Shown one piece after another: positions 36,531-51,574 of a DNA stretch of 64,000 bases. Each line of letters starts with the position of its first letter. Position 1 is the stretch's first letter. Both the position numbers and the translations under genes were made by a program. A model generated the notes under the pieces. The model saw only the letters and a list, made by a program, of their open reading frames with translations, made no database searches and was not told the DNA's origin. The stretch is from Auanema rhodensis (taxonomy: Eukaryota > Nematoda > Chromadorea > Rhabditida > Rhabditidae). Where the stretch lies: positions 16,686,501-16,750,500 of the forward strand of contig OZ059899.1 in the NCBI GenBank assembly GCA_964057225.1, written 5' to 3'.

Positions 36531-39500
36531 TGAGAAAAATTGACAATCACCGGACACAATGTGCCTACAGCCTGAACTTTTTTGTGAACAAATCTTTTGG
36601 ATGGGGTTGATCTAAACCTGTTTTCCGGAAAACTGAGAAGTCACAGCCGAATCGTACTTGGAATATCAGATTCTACACATCTGAATACCCAACTTAGGAT
36701 TATTTATTTTTCATTATAGTTGATGATTTTTGAGAAAAATTGACAATCACCGGACACAATGTGCCTACAGCCTGAACTTTTTTGTGAACAAATCTTTTGG
36801 ATGGGGTTGGTATAAACCTTTTTCCGGAAAACTGAGAAGTCACAGCCAAATCACACCAAGTAATTCAGATTCTACACATCTGAATACCCAACTTAGGATT
36901 ATTTATTTTTCATTATAGTTGATGATTTTTGAGAAAAAGGAACATTCACCGAGCACAACGTGCCTACAGCCTGAACTTTTTTGTGAACAAATCTTGTGGA
37001 TGGGGCTGGTATAAACCTTTTTCCGGAAAACTGAGAAGTCACAGCCAAATCACACCAAGTAATTCAGATTCTACACATCTGAATACCCAACTTAGGATTA
37101 TTTATTTTTCATTATTGTTGATGATTTTTGAGAAAAAGGAACATTCACCGAGCACAACGTGCCTACAGCCTGAACTTTTTTGTGAACAAATCTTGTGGAT
37201 GGGGTTGGTATAAACCTTTTTCCGGAAAACTGAGAAGTCACAGCCAAATCACACCAAGTAATTCAGATTCTACACATCTGAATACCCAACTTAGGATTAT
37301 TTATTTTTCATTATAGTTGATGATTTTTGAGAAAAATTGACAATCACCGGTCACAACGTGGCTACAGCCTGAACTTTTTTGTGAACAAATCTTGTGGATG
37401 GGGTTGATATAAACCTGTTTTCCGGAAAACTGAGAAGTCACAGCCGAATCTTACTCGGAATATCAGATTCTACACATCTGAATACCCAACTTAGGTTTAT
37501 TTATTTTTTATTATAGTTGATGATTTTTGAGAAAAATTGACAATCACCGGACACAACGTGCCTACAGCCTGAACTTTTTTGTGAACAAATCTTGTGGATG
37601 GGGTTGAGATAAACCTTTTTTCCGAAAAACTGAGAAGTCACAGCCAAATCACAACAAGTAATTCAGATTCTACACATCTGAATACCCAACTTAGGATTAT
37701 TTATTTTTCATTATAGTTGATGATTTTTGAGAAAAATTGACAATCACCGGACACAATGTGCCTACAGCCTGAACTTTTTTGTGAACAAATCTTGTGGATG
37801 GGGTTGAGATAAACCTTTTTTCCGAAAAACTGAGAAGTTACAGCCGAATCACACCAAGTAATTCAGATTCTACACATCTGAATAGCCAACTTAGGTTTAT
37901 TTATTTTTTATTATAGTTGATGATTTTTGAGAAAAATTGACAATCACCGGACACAATGTGCCTACAGCCTGAACTTTTTTGTGAACAAATCTTGTGGATG
38001 GGGTTGGTATAAACTTTTTTTCCGAAAAACTGAGAAGTTACAGCCAAATCACACCAAGTAATTCAGATTCTCCACATCTGAATACCCAACTTAGGATTAT
38101 TTATTTTTCATTATAGTTGATGATTTTTGAGAAAAAGGAACATTCACCGGTCACAACGTGGCTACAGCCTGAACTTTTTTGTGAACAAATCTTGTGGATG
38201 GGGTTGGTATAAACTTTTTTTCCGAAAAACTGAGAAGTTACAGCCGAATCACACCAAGTAATTCAGATTCTCCACATCTGAATACCCAACTTAGGATTAT
38301 TTATTTTTCATTATAGTTGATGATTTTTGAGAAAAATTGACAATCACCGGACACAATGTGCCTACAGCCTGAACTTTTTTGTGAACAAATCTTGTGGATG
38401 GGGTTGAGATAAACCTTTTTTCCGAAAAACTGAGAAGTCACAGCCAAATCACACCAAGTAATTCAGATTCTCCACATCTGAATACCCAACTTAGGATTAT
38501 TTATTTTTCATTATAGTTGATGATTTTTGAGAAAAATTGACAATCACCGGACACAATGTGCCTACAGCCTGAACTTTTTTGTGAACAAATCTTGTGGATG
38601 GGGTTGGTATAAACTTTTTTTCCGAAAAACTGAGAAGTTACAGCCAAATCACACCAAGTAATTCAGATTCTCCACATCTGAATACCCAACTTAGGATTAT
38701 TTATTTTTCATTATTGTTGATGATTTTTGAGAAAAAGGAACATTCACCGAGCACAACGTGCCTACAGCCTGAACTTTTTTGTGAACAAATCTTGTGGATG
38801 GGGTTGGTATAAACCTTTTTCCGGAAAACTGAGAAGTCACAGCCAAATCACACCAAGTAATTCAGATTCTACACATCTGAATACCCAACTTAGGATTATT
38901 TATTTTTCATTATAGTTGATGATTTTTGAGAAAAATTGACAATCACCGGACACAACGTGCCTACAGCCTGAACTTTTTTGTGAACAAATCTTGTGGATGG
39001 GGTTGGTATAAACCTTTTTCCGGAAAACTGAGAAGTCACAGCCGAATCACACCAAGTAATTCAGATTCTACACATCTGAATACCCAACTTAGGATTATTT
39101 ATTTTTCATTATAGTTGATGATTTTTGAGAAAAATTGACAATCACCGGACACAATGTGCCTACAGCCTGAACTTTTTTGTGAACAAATCTTTTGGATGGG
39201 GTTGATCTAAACCTGTTTTCCGGAAAACTGAGAAGTCACAGCCGAATCGTACTTGGAATATCAGATTCTACACATCTGAATACCCAACTTAGGATTATTT
39301 ATTTTTCATTATAGTTGATGATTTTTGAGAAAAATTGACAATCACCGGACACAACGTGCCTACAGCCTGAACTTTTTTGTGAACAAATCTTGTGGATGGG
39401 GTTGAGATAAACCTTTTTTCCGAAAAACTGAGAAGTCACAGCCAAATCACACCAAGTAATTCAGATTCTACACATCTGAATACCCAACTTAGGATTATTT

Positions 39501-42500
39501 ATTTTTCATTATAGTTGATGATTTTTGAGAAAAATTGACAATCACCGGACACAACGTGCCTACAGCCTGAACTTTTTTGTGAACAAATCTTGTGGATGGG
39601 GTTGAGATAAACCTTTTTTCCGAAAAACTGAGAAGTTACAGCCGAATCACACCAAGTAATTCAGATTCTACACATCTGAATAGCCAACTTAGGTTTATTT
39701 ATTTTTTATTATAGTTGATGATTTTTGAGAAAAATTGACAATCACCGGACACAATGTGCCTACAGCCTGAACTTTTTTGTGAACAAATCTTGTGGATGGG
39801 GTTGGTATAAACTTTTTTTCCGAAAAACTGAGAAGTTACAGCCAAATCACACCAAGTAATTCAGATTCTCCACATCTGAATACCCAACTTAGGATTATTT
39901 ATTTTTCATTATAGTTGATGATTTTTGAGAAAAATTGACAATCACCGGACACAATGTGCCTACAGCCTGAACTTTTTTGTGAACAAATCTTGTGGATGGG
40001 GTTGGTATAAACTTTTTTTCCGAAAAACTGAGAAGTTACAGCCAAATCACACCAAGTAATTCAGATTCTCCACATCTGAATACCCAACTTAGGATTATTT
40101 ATTTTTCATTATAGTTGATGATTTTTGAGAAAAAGGAACATTCACCGGTCACAACGTGGCTACAGCCTGAACTTTTTTGTGAACAAATCTTGTGGATGGG
40201 GTTGAGATAAACCTTTTTTCCGAAAAACTGAGAAGTTACAGCCAAATCACACCAAGTAATTCAGATTCTACACATCTGAATACCCAACTTAGGATTATTT
40301 ATTTTTTATTATAGTTGATGATTTTTGAGAAAAATTGACAATCACCGGACACAACGTGCCTACAGCCTGAACTTTTTTGTGAACAAATCTTGTGGATGGG
40401 GTTGAGATAAACCTTTTTTCCGAAAAACTGAGAAGTCACAGCCAAATCACACCAAGTAATTCAGATTCTACACATCTGAATACCCAACTTAGGTTTATTT
40501 ATTTTTTATTATAGTTGATGATTTTTGAGAAAAATTGACAATCACCGGACACAATGTGCCTACAGCCTGAACTTTTTTGTGAACAAATCTTGTGGATGGG
40601 GTTGGTATAAACTTTTTTTCCGAAAAACTGAGAAGTTACAGCCAAATCACACCAAGTAATTCAGATTCTCCACATCTGAATACCCAACTTAGGTTTATTT
40701 ATTTTTTATTATAGTTGATGATTTTTGAGAAAAATTGACAATCACCGGACACAATGTGCCTACAGCCTGAACTTTTTTGTGAACAAATCTTGTGGATGGG
40801 GTTGGTATAAACTTTTTTTCCGAAAAACTGAGAAGTTACAGCCAAATCACACCAAGTAATTCAGATTCTCCACATCTGAATACCCAACTTAGGATTATTT
40901 ATTTTTCATTATAGTTGATGATTTTTGAGAAAAATTGACAATCACCGGACACAATGTGCCTACAGCCTGAACTTTTTTGTGAACAAATCTTGTGGATGGG
41001 GTTGGTATAAACTTTTTTTCCGAAAAACTGAGAAGTTACAGCCAAATCACACCAAGTAATTCAGATTCTCCACATCTGAATACCCAACTTAGGATTATTT
41101 ATTTTTCATTATAGTTGATGATTTTTGAGAAAAAGGAACATTCACCGGTCACAACGTGGCTACAGCCTGAACTTTTTTGTGAACAAATCTTGTGGATGGG
41201 GTTGAGATAAACCTTTTTTCCGAAAAACTAAGAAGTTACAGCCGAATCACACCAAGTAATTCAGATTCTACACATCTGAATACCCAACTTAGGTTTATTT
41301 ATTTTTCATTATAGTTGATGATTTTTGAGAAAAATTGACAATCACCGGACACAACGTGCCTACAGCCTGAACTTTTTTGTGAACAAATCTTGTGGATGGG
41401 GTTGGTATAAACCTTTTTCCGGAAAACTGAGAAGTCACAGCCAAATCACACCAAGTAATTCAGATTCTACACATCGGAATACCCAACTTAGGATTATTTA
41501 TTTTTCATTATAGTTGATGATTTTTGAGAAAAATTGACAATCACCGGACACAACGTGCCTACAGCCTGAACTTTTTTGTGAACAAATCTTGTGGATGGGG
41601 TTGGTATAAACCTTTTTCCGAAAAACTGAGAAGTTACAGCCGAATCGTATTTGGAATATCAGATTCTACACATCTGAATACCCAACTTAGGATTATTTAT
41701 TTTTCATTATAGTTGATGATTTTTGAGAAAAATTGACAATCACCGGACACAACGTGCCTACAGCCTGAACTTTTTTGTGAACAAATCTTGTGGATGGGGT
41801 TGGTATAAACCTTTTTCCGAAAAACTGAGAAGTCACAGCCAAATCACACCAAGTAATTCAGATTCTACACATCTGAATACCCAACTTAGGATTATTTATT
41901 TTTCATTATAGTTGATGATTTTTGAGAAAAATTGACAATCACCGGACACAACGTGCCTACAGCCTGAACTTTTTTGTGAACAAATCTTGTGGATGGGGTT
42001 GGTATAAACCTTTTTCCGGAAAACTGAGAAGTTACAGCCGAATCACACCAAGTAATTCAGATTCTACACATCTGAATACCCAACTTACGATTATTTATTT
42101 TTCATTATAGTTGATGATTTTTGAGAAAAATTGACAATCACCGGACACAACGTGCCTACAGCCTGAACTTTTTTGTGAACAAATCTTGTGGATGGGGTTG
42201 GTATAAACCTTTTTCCGAAAAACTGAGAAGTTACAGCCGAATCGTATTTGGAATATCAGATTCTACACATCTGAATACCCAACTTAGGATTATTTATTTT
42301 TCATTATAGTTGATGATTTTTGAGAAAAATTGACAATCACCGGACACAACGTGCCTACAGCCTGAACTTTTTTGTGAACAAATCTTGTGGATGGGGTTGG
42401 TATAAACCTTTTTCCGGAAAACTGAGAAGTCACAGCCAAATCACACCAAGTAATTCAGATTCTACACATCTGAATACCCAACTTAGGATTATTTATTTTT

Positions 42501-42659
42501 CATTATAGTTGATGATTTTTGAGAAAAATTGACAATCACCGGACACAACGTGCCTACAGCCTGAACTTTTTTGTGAACAAATCTTGTGGATGGGGTTGGT
42601 ATAAACCTTTTTCCGGAAAACTGAGAAGTCACAGCCAAATCACACCAAGTAATTCAGAT

Positions 42660-45600
42660 TCTACACATCTGAATACCCAACTTAGGATTATTTATTTTTC
42701 ATTATAGTTGATGATTTTTGAGAAAAATTGACAATCACCGGACACAACGTGCCTACAGCCTGAACTTTTTTGTGAACAAATCTTTTGGATGGGGTTGATA
42801 TAAACTTTTTTTCCGAAAAACTGAGAAGTCACAGCCAAATCACACCAAGTAATTCAGATTCTCCACATCTGAATACCCAACTTAGGATTATTTATTTTTC
42901 ATTATTGTTGATGATTATTGAGAAAAATTGACAATCACCGGACACAACGTGCCTACAGCCTGAACTTTTTTGTGAACAAATCTTTTGGATGGGGTTGATC
43001 TAAACCTGTTTTCCGGAAAACTGAGAAGTCACAGCCGAATCGTACTTGGAATATCAGATTCTACACATCTGAATACCCAACTTAGGATTATTTATTTTTC
43101 ATTATTGTTGATGATTATTGAGAAAAATTGACAATCACCGGACACAACGTGCCTACAGCCTGAACTTTTTTGTGAACAAATCTTTTGGATGGGGTTGATC
43201 TAAACCTGTTTTCCGGAAAACTGAGAAGTCACAGCCGAATCTTATTCGGAATATCAGATTCTACACATCTGAATACCCAACTTAGGATTATTTATTTTTC
43301 ATTATTGTTGATGATTATTGAGAAAAATTGACAATCACCGGACACAACGTGCCTACAGCCTGAACTTTTTTGTGAACAAATCTTTTGGATGGGGTTGATC
43401 TAAACCTGTTTTCCGGAAAACTGAGAAGTCACAGCCGAATCGTACTTGGAATATCAGATTCTACACATCTGAATACCCAACTTAGGATTATTTATTTTTC
43501 ATTATTGTTGATGATTATTGAGAAAAATTGACAATCACCGGACACAATGTGCCTACAGCCTGAACTTTTTTGTGAACAAATCTTTTGGATGGGGTTGATC
43601 TAAACCTGTTTTCCGGAAAACTGAGAAGTCACAGCCGAATCGTACTTGGAATATCAGATTCTACACATCTGAATACCCAACTTAGGATTATTTATTTTTC
43701 ATTATTTTTGATGATTATTGAGAAAAATTGACAATCACCGGACACAACGTGCCTACAGCCTGAACTTTTTTGTGAACAAATCTTTTGGATGGGGTTGATC
43801 TAAACCTGTTTTCCGGAAAACTGAGAAGTCACAGCCGAATCGTACTTGGAATATCAGATTCTACACATCTGAATACCCAACTTAGGATTATTTATTTTTC
43901 ATTATTTTTGATGATTATTGAGAAAAATTGACAATCACCGGACACAACGTGCCTACAGCCTGAACTTTTTTGTGAACAAATCTTTTGGATGGGGTTGGTA
44001 TAAACCTTTTTCCGGAAAACTGAGAAGTCACAGCCAAATCACACCAAGTAATTCAGATTCTACACATCTGAATACCCAACTTAGGATTATTTATTTTTCA
44101 TTATTGTTGATGATTATTGAGAAAAATTGACAATCACCGGACACAACGTGCCTACAGCCTGAACTTTTTTGTGAACAAATCTTTTGGATGGGGTTGATCT
44201 AAACCTGTTTTCCGGAAAACTGAGAAGTCACAGCCGAATCGTACTTGGAATATCAGATTCTACACATCTGAATACCCAACTTAGGATTATTTATTTTTCA
44301 TTATTTTTGATGATTTTTGAGAAAAAGGAACATTCACCGAGCACAACGTGCCTACAGCCTGAACTTTTTTGTGAACAAATCTTTTGGATGGGGTTGATCT
44401 AAACCTGTTTTCCGGAAAACTGAGAAGTCACAGCCGAATCGTACTTGGAATATCAGATTCTACACATCTGAATACCCAACTTAGGATTATTTATTTTTCA
44501 TTATAGTTGATGATTTTTGAGAAAAATTGACAATCATCGGACACAACGTGCCTACAGCCTGAACTTTTTTGTGAACAAAACTTTTGGATGGGGTTGATCT
44601 AAACCTGTTTTCCGGAAAACTGAGAAGTCACAGCCGAATCGTACTTGGAATATCAGATTCTACACATCTGAATACCCAACTTAGGATTATTTATTTTTCA
44701 TTATAGTTGATGATTTTTGAGAAAAATTGACAATCACCGGACACAACGTGCCTACAGCCTGAACTTTTTTGTGAACAAATCTTTTGGATGGGGTTGGTAT
44801 AAACCTTTTTCCGGAAAACTGAGAAGTCACAGCCAAATCACACCAAGTAATTCAGATTCTACACATCTGAATACCCAACTTAGGATTATTTATTTTTCAT
44901 TATAGTTGATGATTTTTGAGAAAAAGGAACATTCACCGAGCACAACGTGCCTACAGCCTGAACTTTTTTGTGAACAAATCTTTTGGATGGGGTTGATCTA
45001 AACCTGTTTTCCGGAAAACTGAGAAGTCACAGCCGAATCGTACTTGGAATATCAGATTCTACACATCTGAATACCCAACTTAGGATTATTTATTTTTCAT
45101 TATAGTTGATGATTTTTGAGAAAAATTGACAATCACCGGACACAACGTGCCTACAGCCTGAACTTTTTTGTGAACAAATCTTTTGGATGGGGTTGATATA
45201 AACTTTTTTTCCGAAAAACTGAGAAGTCACAGCCAAATCACACCAAGTAATTCAGATTCTCCACATCTGAATACCCAACTTAGGATTATTTATTTTTCAT
45301 TATTGTTGATGATTATTGAGAAAAATTGACAATCACCGGACACAACGTGCCTACAGCCTGAACTTTTTTGTGAACAAATCTTTTGGATGGGGTTGATCTA
45401 AACCTGTTTTCCGGAAAACTGAGAAGTCACAGCCGAATCGTACTTGGAATATCAGATTCTACACATCTGAATACCCAACTTAGGATTATTTATTTTTCAT
45501 TATTGTTGATGATTATTGAGAAAAATTGACAATCACCGGACACAACGTGCCTACAGCCTGAACTTTTTTGTGAACAAATCTTTTGGATGGGGTTGATCTA

Positions 45601-47455
45601 AACCTGTTTTCCGGAAAACTGAGAAGTCACAGCCGAATCTTATTCGGAATATCAGATTCTACACATCTGAATACCCAACTTAGGATTATTTATTTTTCAT
45701 TATTGTTGATGATTATTGAGAAAAATTGACAATCACCGGACACAACGTGCCTACAGCCTGAACTTTTTTGTGAACAAATCTTTTGGATGGGGTTGATCTA
45801 AACCTGTTTTCCGGAAAACTGAGAAGTCACAGCCGAATCGTACTTGGAATATCAGATTCTACACATCTGAATACCCAACTTAGGATTATTTATTTTTCAT
45901 TATTGTTGATGATTATTGAGAAAAATTGACAATCACCGGACACAATGTGCCTACAGCCTGAACTTTTTTGTGAACAAATCTTTTGGATGGGGTTGATCTA
46001 AACCTGTTTTCCGGAAAACTGAGAAGTCACAGCCGAATCGTACTTGGAATATCAGATTCTACACATCTGAATACCCAACTTAGGATTATTTATTTTTCAT
46101 TATTTTTGATGATTATTGAGAAAAATTGACAATCACCGGACACAACGTGCCTACAGCCTGAACTTTTTTGTGAACAAATCTTTTGGATGGGGTTGATCTA
46201 AACCTGTTTTCCGGAAAACTGAGAAGTCACAGCCGAATCGTACTTGGAATATCAGATTCTACACATCTGAATACCCAACTTAGGATTATTTATTTTTCAT
46301 TATTTTTGATGATTATTGAGAAAAATTGACAATCACCGGACACAACGTGCCTACAGCCTGAACTTTTTTGTGAACAAATCTTTTGGATGGGGTTGGTATA
46401 AACCTTTTTCCGGAAAACTGAGAAGTCACAGCCAAATCACACCAAGTAATTCAGATTCTACACATCTGAATACCCAACTTAGGATTATTTATTTTTCATT
46501 ATTGTTGATGATTATTGAGAAAAATTGACAATCACCGGACACAACGTGCCTACAGCCTGAACTTTTTTGTGAACAAATCTTTTGGATGGGGTTGATCTAA
46601 ACCTGTTTTCCGGAAAACTGAGAAGTCACAGCCGAATCGTACTTGGAATATCAGATTCTACACATCTGAATACCCAACTTAGGATTATTTATTTTTCATT
46701 ATTTTTGATGATTTTTGAGAAAAAGGAACATTCACCGAGCACAACGTGCCTACAGCCTGAACTTTTTTGTGAACAAATCTTTTGGATGGGGTTGATCTAA
46801 ACCTGTTTTCCGGAAAACTGAGAAGTCACAGCCGAATCGTACTTGGAATATCAGATTCTACACATCTGAATACCCAACTTAGGATTATTTATTTTTCATT
46901 ATAGTTGATGATTTTTGAGAAAAATTGACAATCATCGGACACAACGTGCCTACAGCCTGAACTTTTTTGTGAACAAAACTTTTGGATGGGGTTGATCTAA
47001 ACCTGTTTTCCGGAAAACTGAGAAGTCACAGCCGAATCGTACTTGGAATATCAGATTCTACACATCTGAATACCCAACTTAGGATTATTTATTTTTCATT
47101 ATAGTTGATGATTTTTGAGAAAAATTGACAATCACCGGACACAACGTGCCTACAGCCTGAACTTTTTTGTGAACAAATCTTTTGGATGGGGTTGGTATAA
47201 ACCTTTTTCCGGAAAACTGAGAAGTCACAGCCAAATCACACCAAGTAATTCAGATTCTACACATCTGAATACCCAACTTAGGATTATTTATTTTTCATTA
47301 TAGTTGATGATTTTTGAGAAAAAGGAACATTCACCGAGCACAACGTGCCTACAGCCTGAACTTTTTTGTGAACAAATCTTTTGGATGGGGTTGATCTAAA
47401 CCTGTTTTCCGGAAAACTGAGAAGTCACAGCCGAATCGTACTTGGAATATCAGAT
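42660..47455 (+). repeat. Higher-order repeat: 2 x about 2398 bp (12 monomers)
   Basis: 42660-45057 and 45058-47455 carry the same order of monomer variants, with a spacing of 2398 at every mark I checked (for example CTTATTCGG near 43241/45639, CAATCATCGG near 44532/46930). Parts of the same block also occur near 30.5-31.5 kb (offset 13381) and 54.7-55.7 kb (offset 10791). Confidence 0.8.
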
Positions 47456-50400
47456 TCTACACATCTGAATACCCAACTTAGGATTATTTATTTTTCATTA
47501 TAGTTGATGATTTTTGAGAAAAATTGACAATCACCGGACACAACGTGCCTACAGCCTGAACTTTTTTGTGAACAAATCTTTTGGATGGGGTTGATCTAAA
47601 CCTGTTTTCCGGAAAACTGAGAAGTCACAGCCGAATCGTACTTGGAATATCAGATTCTACACATCTGAATACCCAACTTAGGATTATTTATTTTTCATTA
47701 TAGTTGATGATTTTTGAGAAAAATTGACAATCACCGGACACAATGTGCCTACAGCCTGAACTTTTTTGTGAACAAATCTTTTGGATGGGGTTGATCTAAA
47801 CCTGTTTTCCGGAAAACTGAGAAGTCACAGCCAAATCACACCAAGTAATTCAGATTCTCCACATCTGAATACCCAACTTAGGATTATTTATTTTTCATTA
47901 TTGATGATGATTATTGAGAAAAATTGACAATCACCGGACACAACGTGCCTACAGCCTGAACTTTTTTGTGAACAAATCTTTTGGATGGGGTTGATCTAAA
48001 CCTGTTTTCCGGAAAACTGAGAAGTCACAGCCGAATCGTACTTGGAATATCAGATTCTACACATCTGAATACCCAACTTAGGATTATTTATTTTTCATTA
48101 TAGTTGATGATTTTTGAGAAAAATTGACAATCACCGGACACAATGTGCCTACAGCCTGAACTTTTTTGTGAACAAATCTTTTGGATGGGGTTGATCTAAA
48201 CCTGTTTTCCGGAAAACTGAGAAGTCACAGCCGAATCGTACTTGGAATATCAGATTCTACACATCTGAATACCCAACTTAGGATTATTTATTTTTCATTA
48301 TTGATGATGATTATTGAGAAAAATTGACAATCACCGGACACAACGTGCCTACAGCCTGAACTTTTTTGTGAACAAATCTTTTGGATGGGGTTGATCTAAA
48401 CCTGTTTTCCGGAAAACTGAGAAGTCACAGCCGAATCGTACTTGGAATATCAGATTCTACACATCTGAATACCCAACTTAGGATTATTTATTTTTCATTA
48501 TTTTTGATGATTATTGAGAAAAATTGACAATCACCGGACACAATGTGCCTACAGCCTGAACTTTTTTGTGAACAAATCTTTTGGATGGGGTTGATCTAAA
48601 CCTGTTTTCCGGAAAACTGAGAAGTCACAGCCAAATCACACCAAGTAATTCAGATTCTCCACATCTGAATACCCAACTTAGGATTATTTATTTTTCATTA
48701 TTGATGATGATTATTGAGAAAAATTGACAATCACCGGACACAACGTGCCTACAGCCTGAACTTTTTTGTGAACAAATCTTTTGGATGGGGTTGATCTAAA
48801 CCTGTTTTCCGGAAAACTGAGAAGTCACAGCCGAATCGTACTTGGAATATCAGATTCTACACATCTGAATACCCAACTTAGGATTATTTATTTTTCATTA
48901 TAGTTGATGATTTTTGAGAAAAATTGACAATCACCGGACACAATGTGCCTACAGCCTGAACTTTTTTGTGAACAAATCTTTTGGATGGGGTTGATCTAAA
49001 CCTGTTTTCCGGAAAACTGAGAAGTCACAGCCGAATCGTACTTGGAATATCAGATTCTACACATCTGAATACCCAACTTAGGATTATTTATTTTTCATTA
49101 TAGTTGATGATTTTTGAGAAAAATTGACAATCACCGGACACAATGTGCCTACAGCCTGAACTTTTTTGTGAACAAATCTTGTGGATGGGGTTGATATAAA
49201 CCTTTTTTCCGGAAAATTGAGAAGTCACAGCCAAATCACACCAAGTAATTCAGATTCTCCACATCTGAATACCCAACTTAGGATTATTTATTTTTCATTA
49301 TTGATGATGATTATTGAGAAAAATTGACAATCACCGGACACAATGTGCCTACAGCCTGAACTTTTTTGTGAACAAATCTTTTGGATGGGGTTGGTATAAA
49401 CCTTTTTCCGGAAAACTGAGAAGTCACAGCCAAATCACACCAAGTAATTCAGATTCTCCACATCTGAAAACCCAACTTAGGATTATTTATTTTTCATTAT
49501 TGATGATGATTATTGAGAAAAATTGACAATCACCGGACACAACGTGCCTACAGCCTGAACTTTTTTGTGAACAAATCTTGTGGATGGGGTTGATCTAAAC
49601 CTGTTTTCCGGAAAACTGAGAAGTCACAGCCGAATCGTACTTGGAATATCAGATTCTACAGATCTGAATACCCAACTTAGGATTATTTATTTTTCATTAT
49701 TGTTGATGATTTTTGAGAAAAATTGACAATCATCGGACACAACGTGCCTACAGCCTGAACTTTTTTGTGAACAAAACTTGTGGATGGGGTTGGTATAAAC
49801 CTTTTTCCGGAAAACTGAGAAGTCACAGCCAAATCACACCAAGTAATTCAGATTCTACACATCTGAATACCCAACTTAGGATTATTTATTTTTCATTATT
49901 GTTGATGATTTTTGAGAAAAAGGAACATTCACCGAGCACAACGTGCCTACAGCCTGAACTTTTTTGTAAACAAATCTTGTGGATGGGGTTGGTATAAACC
50001 TTTTTCCGGAAAACTGAGAAGTCACAGCCAAATCACACCAAGTAATTCAGATTCTACACATCTGAATACCCAACTTAGGATTATTTATTTTTCATTATAG
50101 TTGATGATTTTTGAGAAAAATTGACAATCACCGGTCACAACGTGGCTACAGCCTGAACTTTTTTGTGAACAAATCTTGTGGATGGGGTTGATATAAACCT
50201 GTTTTCCGGAAAACTGAGAAGTCACAGCCGAATCTTACTCGGAATATCAGATTCTACACATCTGAATACCCAACTTAGGATTATTTATTTTTTATTATAG
50301 TTGATGATTTTTGAGAAAAATTGACAATCACCGGTCACAACGTGGCTACAGCCTGAACTTTTTTGTGAACAAATCTTGTGGATGGGGTTGATATAAACCT

Positions 50401-51574
50401 GTTTTCCGGAAAACTGAGAAGTCACAGCCGAATCTTACTCGGAATATCAGATTCTACACATCTGAATACCCAACTTAGGATTATTTATTTTTTATTATAG
50501 TTGATGATTTTTGAGAAAAATTGACAATCACCGGACACAACGTGCCTACAGCCTGAACTTTTTTGTGAACAAATCTTGTGGATGGGGTTGAGATAAACCT
50601 TTTTTCCGAAAAACTGAGAAGTCACAGCCAAATCACACCAAGTAATTCAGATTCTACACATCTGAATACCCAACTTAGGTTTATTTATTTTTCATTATTG
50701 TTGATGATTTTTGAGAAAAAGGAACATTCACCGAGCACAACGTGCCTACAGCCTGAACTTTTTTGTGAACAAATCTTGTGGATGGGGTTGGTATAAACCT
50801 TTTTCCGGAAAACTGAGAAGTCACAGCCAAATCACACCAAGTAATTCAGATTCTACACATCTGAATACCCAACTTAGGATTATTTATTTTTCATTATTGT
50901 TGATGATTTTTGAGAAAAAGGAACATTCACCGAGCACAACGTGCCTACAGCCTGAACTTTTTTGTGAACAAATCTTGTGGATGGGGTTGGTATAAACCTT
51001 TTTCCGGAAAACTGAGAAGTCACAGCCAAATCACACCAAGTAATTCAGATTCTACACATCTGAATACCCAACTTAGGATTATTTATTTTTCATTATAGTT
51101 GATGATTTTTGAGAAAAATTGACAATCACCGGTCACAACGTGGCTACAGCCTGAACTTTTTTGTGAACAAATCTTGTGGATGGGGTTGATATAAACCTGT
51201 TTTCCGGAAAACTGAGAAGTCACAGCCGAATCTTACTCGGAATATCAGATTCTACACATCTGAATACCCAACTTAGGATTATTTATTTTTTATTATAGTT
51301 GATGATTTTTGAGAAAAATTGACAATCACCGGACACAACGTGCCTACAGCCTGAACTTTTTTGTGAACAAATCTTGTGGATGGGGTTGAGATAAACCTTT
51401 TTTCCGAAAAACTGAGAAGTCACAGCCAAATCACACCAAGTAATTCAGATTCTACACATCTGAATACCCAACTTAGGTTTATTTATTTTTTATTATAGTT
51501 GATGATTTTTGAGAAAAATTGACAATCACCGGACACAACGTGCCTACAGCCTGAACTTTTTTGTGAACAAATCT